A DNA stretch of 7,262 bases from JAJPGZ01 sp041167105. Its GTDB lineage: Bacteria; Verrucomicrobiota; Verrucomicrobiia; Chthoniobacterales; UBA10450. The notes under the pieces are model-generated. The model saw nothing but the letters and a program-made list of their open reading frames with translations, made no database searches and was not told where the DNA came from. Position 1 is the stretch's first letter. Each line of letters starts with the position of its first letter. Shown one piece after another: positions 5,484 to 7,262 of the stretch. A program made the position numbers and the translations under genes. The stretch covers positions 1 to 7,262 of the forward strand of contig JBEEGX010000061.1 in assembly GCA_041167105.1 (NCBI GenBank). The letters run 5' to 3'.

Positions 5484-6794
5484 ATGGCCATCAAACGCTT
5501 CAACCGTCCGATTCTTTCGAACGGAGAGATCCAACAAATCACCGCGACTAATGAGTCGCGAGCGCCGTTGCACGACACCGGGTCGATCCGCGTGCTGATG
5601 ATCGAAGACGACATCGATTTCGCAACGATTATCGGGCAGCTTCTCGGACAATTAGAAGTCGAGTTCCAGATCGAATCCGTCGGTAAACTCGGCGAGGGAA
5701 TCTCTTCGCTGGTGGAAGGCGATGTCGATGTTGTCCTGCTCGATCTGTCGCTGCCGGACTGCAAGGGGCTGGAGACGCTTTCCGCGGTGCGGGCGTGCGT
5801 GCCGCATTTGCCGATCGTCGTGCTCACGGGCGCGGACGACGAAGAACTCGCGATCGAAGCGCTCCACCGCGGGGCGCAGGATTATCTGGTCAAAACCGAG
5901 ATCAACGGCCGCATTCTTTCGCGCGGGATTCGTTACGCCGTTGAGCGCAACGCGCTGCGCGCGGAGCTGCGGCATTACACCGCGCAGTTGGAGGAAAGAA
6001 ATCGCGCGATCGAGGCGGAGCTGAAGCTCGGCCGCAGCATTCAGGAAGCGTATCTGCCGGCCGCGCGCGTGACTTTCCCGAGCAATAGCAACGCCAGCGC
6101 CGAGTCGCTGCGTTTCACCTGTCGATTCCAGCCGGCGGCCAATCTCAGCGGCGATTTGTTCGACGTGTTCGAATTGTCGGAGACGCAAGTGGGCGTGTTG
6201 ATCTGTGATGTGATGGGGCACGGTGTTTCCGCCGCGCTCGTTTCAGCGACGCTGCACGGTTTGGTAGAGCAACTGCGGCGATTCGCGACCGACCCGGCGC
6301 AATTTCTGGAGGAGCTCAATCGCGGGCTGCACGCGGCCGTGCGCAAAGCCGACGGCCCCATCTTCGCGACCGCGTTCTACATGGTGATGGACATTGCCGC
6401 CGGCGAAATGTGCTACGCCAGCGCTGGCCATCCCGCGCCGGTGCTCGCGTCTCCGGTGAAAAAATCGGTCGGATCTTTGCAAGGGACACAGGGTCCTGCG
6501 CTCGGATTGGTGGACAAAGCGAGCTACACATCCACGCGACGCACGATGGCGGCCGGCGATTTTCTCGTGCTCTTCACCGACGGACTCTACGAAATCGATG
6601 GGCCGCTGCATGAACCGTATGGCCAGGAGCGTTTACCGAACGCCATTCGCAACCGCATGAAAATGTCGCCGCCGATCCTGTTTGATGAATTGTTAGGCTC
6701 GATCCGTGATTTCTCCGTCAATCACGAATTCGAGGACGACGTTTGTCTCGTCGGCATGGAAGTCCTGCGGGTCGGCTCCGGCGTTTCGGTTTAA
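5484..6794 (+). CDS. Response regulator with C-terminal RsbU/SpoIIE-type PP2C phosphatase
   Basis: This is a 436-residue two-domain signalling protein. Residues about 35-155 are a receiver domain: acidic cluster E41-D42-D43, phosphoacceptor D87 in VVLLDLSLPD, T115 in VVLTGADD and K137 in YLVKTE. Residues about 155-187 are a charged coiled-coil linker ending in SIQEAYLPA, the usual lead-in to this phosphatase class. Residues about 205-428 form the PP2C/SpoIIE domain with its metal and catalytic motifs intact: LSGDLFD (221-227), CDVMGHGVSAAL (241-252), FATAF (294-298), SAGHPAP (313-319), LFTDGLYE (363-370) and EDDVCLVG (417-424). Such proteins, when phosphorylated, dephosphorylate anti-anti-sigma (RsbV/SpoIIAA-like) proteins in partner-switching. 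No sensor kinase, anti-sigma or STAS gene is in the window. The ATG at 5484 leaves a 34-residue N-terminal extension before the receiver and lacks a Shine-Dalgarno site. Confidence 0.95.
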   Translation: MAIKRFNRPILSNGEIQQITATNESRAPLHDTGSIRVLMIEDDIDFATIIGQLLGQLEVEFQIESVGKLGEGISSLVEGDVDVVLLDLSLPDCKGLETLSAVRACVPHLPIVVLTGADDEELAIEALHRGAQDYLVKTEINGRILSRGIRYAVERNALRAELRHYTAQLEERNRAIEAELKLGRSIQEAYLPAARVTFPSNSNASAESLRFTCRFQPAANLSGDLFDVFELSETQVGVLICDVMGHGVSAALVSATLHGLVEQLRRFATDPAQFLEELNRGLHAAVRKADGPIFATAFYMVMDIAAGEMCYASAGHPAPVLASPVKKSVGSLQGTQGPALGLVDKASYTSTRRTMAAGDFLVLFTDGLYEIDGPLHEPYGQERLPNAIRNRMKMSPPILFDELLGSIRDFSVNHEFEDDVCLVGMEVLRVGSGVSV

Positions 6795-6829
6795 TCCATC
6801 TCACGGTTTATCCGTCATCGTTGACACTT

Positions 6830-6847
6830 TCCTGCGCCGAAGCAGGA
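6830..6847 (+). promoter_or_regulatory. Small stem-loop upstream of fabG-like gene
   Basis: TCCTGC (6830-6835) and GCAGGA (6842-6847) form a perfect 6-base stem around GCCGAA. TTGACA at 6821-6826 resembles a -35 box, but no acceptable -10 lies 16-18 bases downstream. The stem has no T-run after it, so termination of the phosphatase gene is not convincing. Confidence 0.3.
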
Positions 6848-6857
6848 TGTCGATCTA
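6848..6857 (-). repeat. Near copy (9/10) of the AAGATCGACA word
   Basis: TGTCGATCTA on the plus strand differs from the repeated word only in its last base. It ends three bases before the fabG-like ATG, and its right end runs into CTAACG, six bases of the second repeated word. Confidence 0.5.
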
Positions 6858-6860
6858 ACG

Positions 6861-7262
6861 ATGAGATTCGAAAATCAGAATGCCATTGTCACGGGCGCGG
6901 GGCGGGGGATCGGACATGCCATCGCGCTGCGGCTGGCGAATGAAGGCGCACGAGTAGCGGTCGTCAGTCGCACGGAAGAGAACGCGAAGAAGACGGCGGA
7001 TGAAATTAATTCGAAACGCGCAGACGCCGCGAATACTGCCACTCCGGCTCGGAGTTACGCGGTCGATGTGGCGGATCACGCGGCGGTGCAGAAAACTGGC
7101 GCACAGATTCTCGAAGATTTCGGCAAGATCGACATCTTGATTAACAACGCCGGCGTCACGCGCGACGGGCTCGTCATGCGCATGTCGATTGAAGATTGGG
7201 ACGCGGTCATCAACACCAATCTGCGCGGCGCGTTCAACTTCACGCAGGCGCTCATCCGCGCG
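6861..7262 (+). CDS. fabG: 3-oxoacyl-ACP reductase-like SDR, 3' end cut by window edge
   Basis: The first 134 residues of a classical short-chain dehydrogenase are seen; the frame is open to the right edge. TGAGRGIG (residues 11-18) is the NADP(H)-binding T-G-x3-G-x-G motif, R37 after the second strand favours NADP(H), DV (69-70) follows the third strand, and NNAG (95-98) is the core stabilising motif. VTRDGLVMRMSIEDWDAVI (99-117) and NTNLRGAF (118-125), with the conserved Asn at 120, are highly characteristic of FabG, which reduces 3-oxoacyl-ACP in fatty acid synthesis. The Ser/Tyr/Lys triad lies beyond the window. Residues about 52-65 (KRADAANTATPAR) look like a small insertion compared with E. 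coli FabG. FabG-like paralogues are common, so another SDR substrate is possible. No acp or fabD/F gene is visible to support the assignment. Confidence 0.88.
   Translation, partial: MRFENQNAIVTGAGRGIGHAIALRLANEGARVAVVSRTEENAKKTADEINSKRADAANTATPARSYAVDVADHAAVQKTGAQILEDFGKIDILINNAGVTRDGLVMRMSIEDWDAVINTNLRGAFNFTQALIRA
7125..7134 (+). repeat. AAGATCGACA copy, in fabG-like gene
   Basis: Exact 10/10 copy, read K-I-D-I just before the NNAG motif. Confidence 0.85.

Noticed and set aside
5652..6221. Minus-strand open frame (189 codons) inside the response-regulator/phosphatase gene
   Set aside because: It is antisense to conserved receiver and PP2C motifs, with low-complexity Arg/His/Gln composition and no family features.
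6821..6849. Sigma-70 promoter suggested by TTGACA
   Set aside because: No reasonable -10 hexamer is found 16-18 bases downstream (AGGATG at best), so the match is probably chance.

Overview
The window looks like a stretch of core-plus-accessory chromosome from a moderately GC-rich Gram-negative-type bacterium. The best guess is a soil Verrucomicrobiota (Spartobacteria/Chthoniobacterales-like). The grounds are indirect: the style of the Gfo/Idh/MocA protein, a TPM-domain protein paired with a small membrane protein, strong GCG/CGC codon bias and mixed use of Shine-Dalgarno sites. No rRNA, tRNA, CRISPR array, transposase or phage gene was seen, and no gap without a gene exceeds about 145 bases.

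Layout. Positions 1-1471 carry three minus-strand genes: a PepSY-domain exported protein, an EVE-domain (PUA-like) protein, and a DUF2334/polysaccharide-deacetylase-like protein that runs off the left edge. A divergent spacer (1472-1616) separates them from a plus-strand pair, tmk (thymidylate kinase) and holB (DNA polymerase III delta'), joined by a TGATG overlap. holB converges on, and overlaps by 21 bases, a minus-strand pair: a zinc-ribbon/TPM-domain protein and a signal-peptide, proline-rich, single-helix membrane protein. A 43-base divergent spacer then leads to three plus-strand genes: a Gfo/Idh/MocA oxidoreductase, a response regulator fused to an RsbU/SpoIIE-type PP2C phosphatase, and the 5' part of a fabG-like ketoreductase cut by the right edge.

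How the genes fit together. tmk-holB is a classic replication/nucleotide pair. The TPM gene and the small membrane-protein gene look translationally coupled and probably act together. The other genes are housekeeping or signalling neighbours with no shared pathway that the sequence can prove.

The most striking feature is not a gene. The 10-base word AAGATCGACA occurs 12 times exactly on the two strands, plus a cut copy at the left edge and near matches. It lies inside genes in several reading frames, encoding different peptides, and also directly upstream of several start codons. By simple arithmetic about 0.014 copies would be expected in random sequence of this length. It behaves like a genome-wide signal such as a DNA uptake sequence. 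A second, weaker repeated word, CGTTAGGC, is also present.
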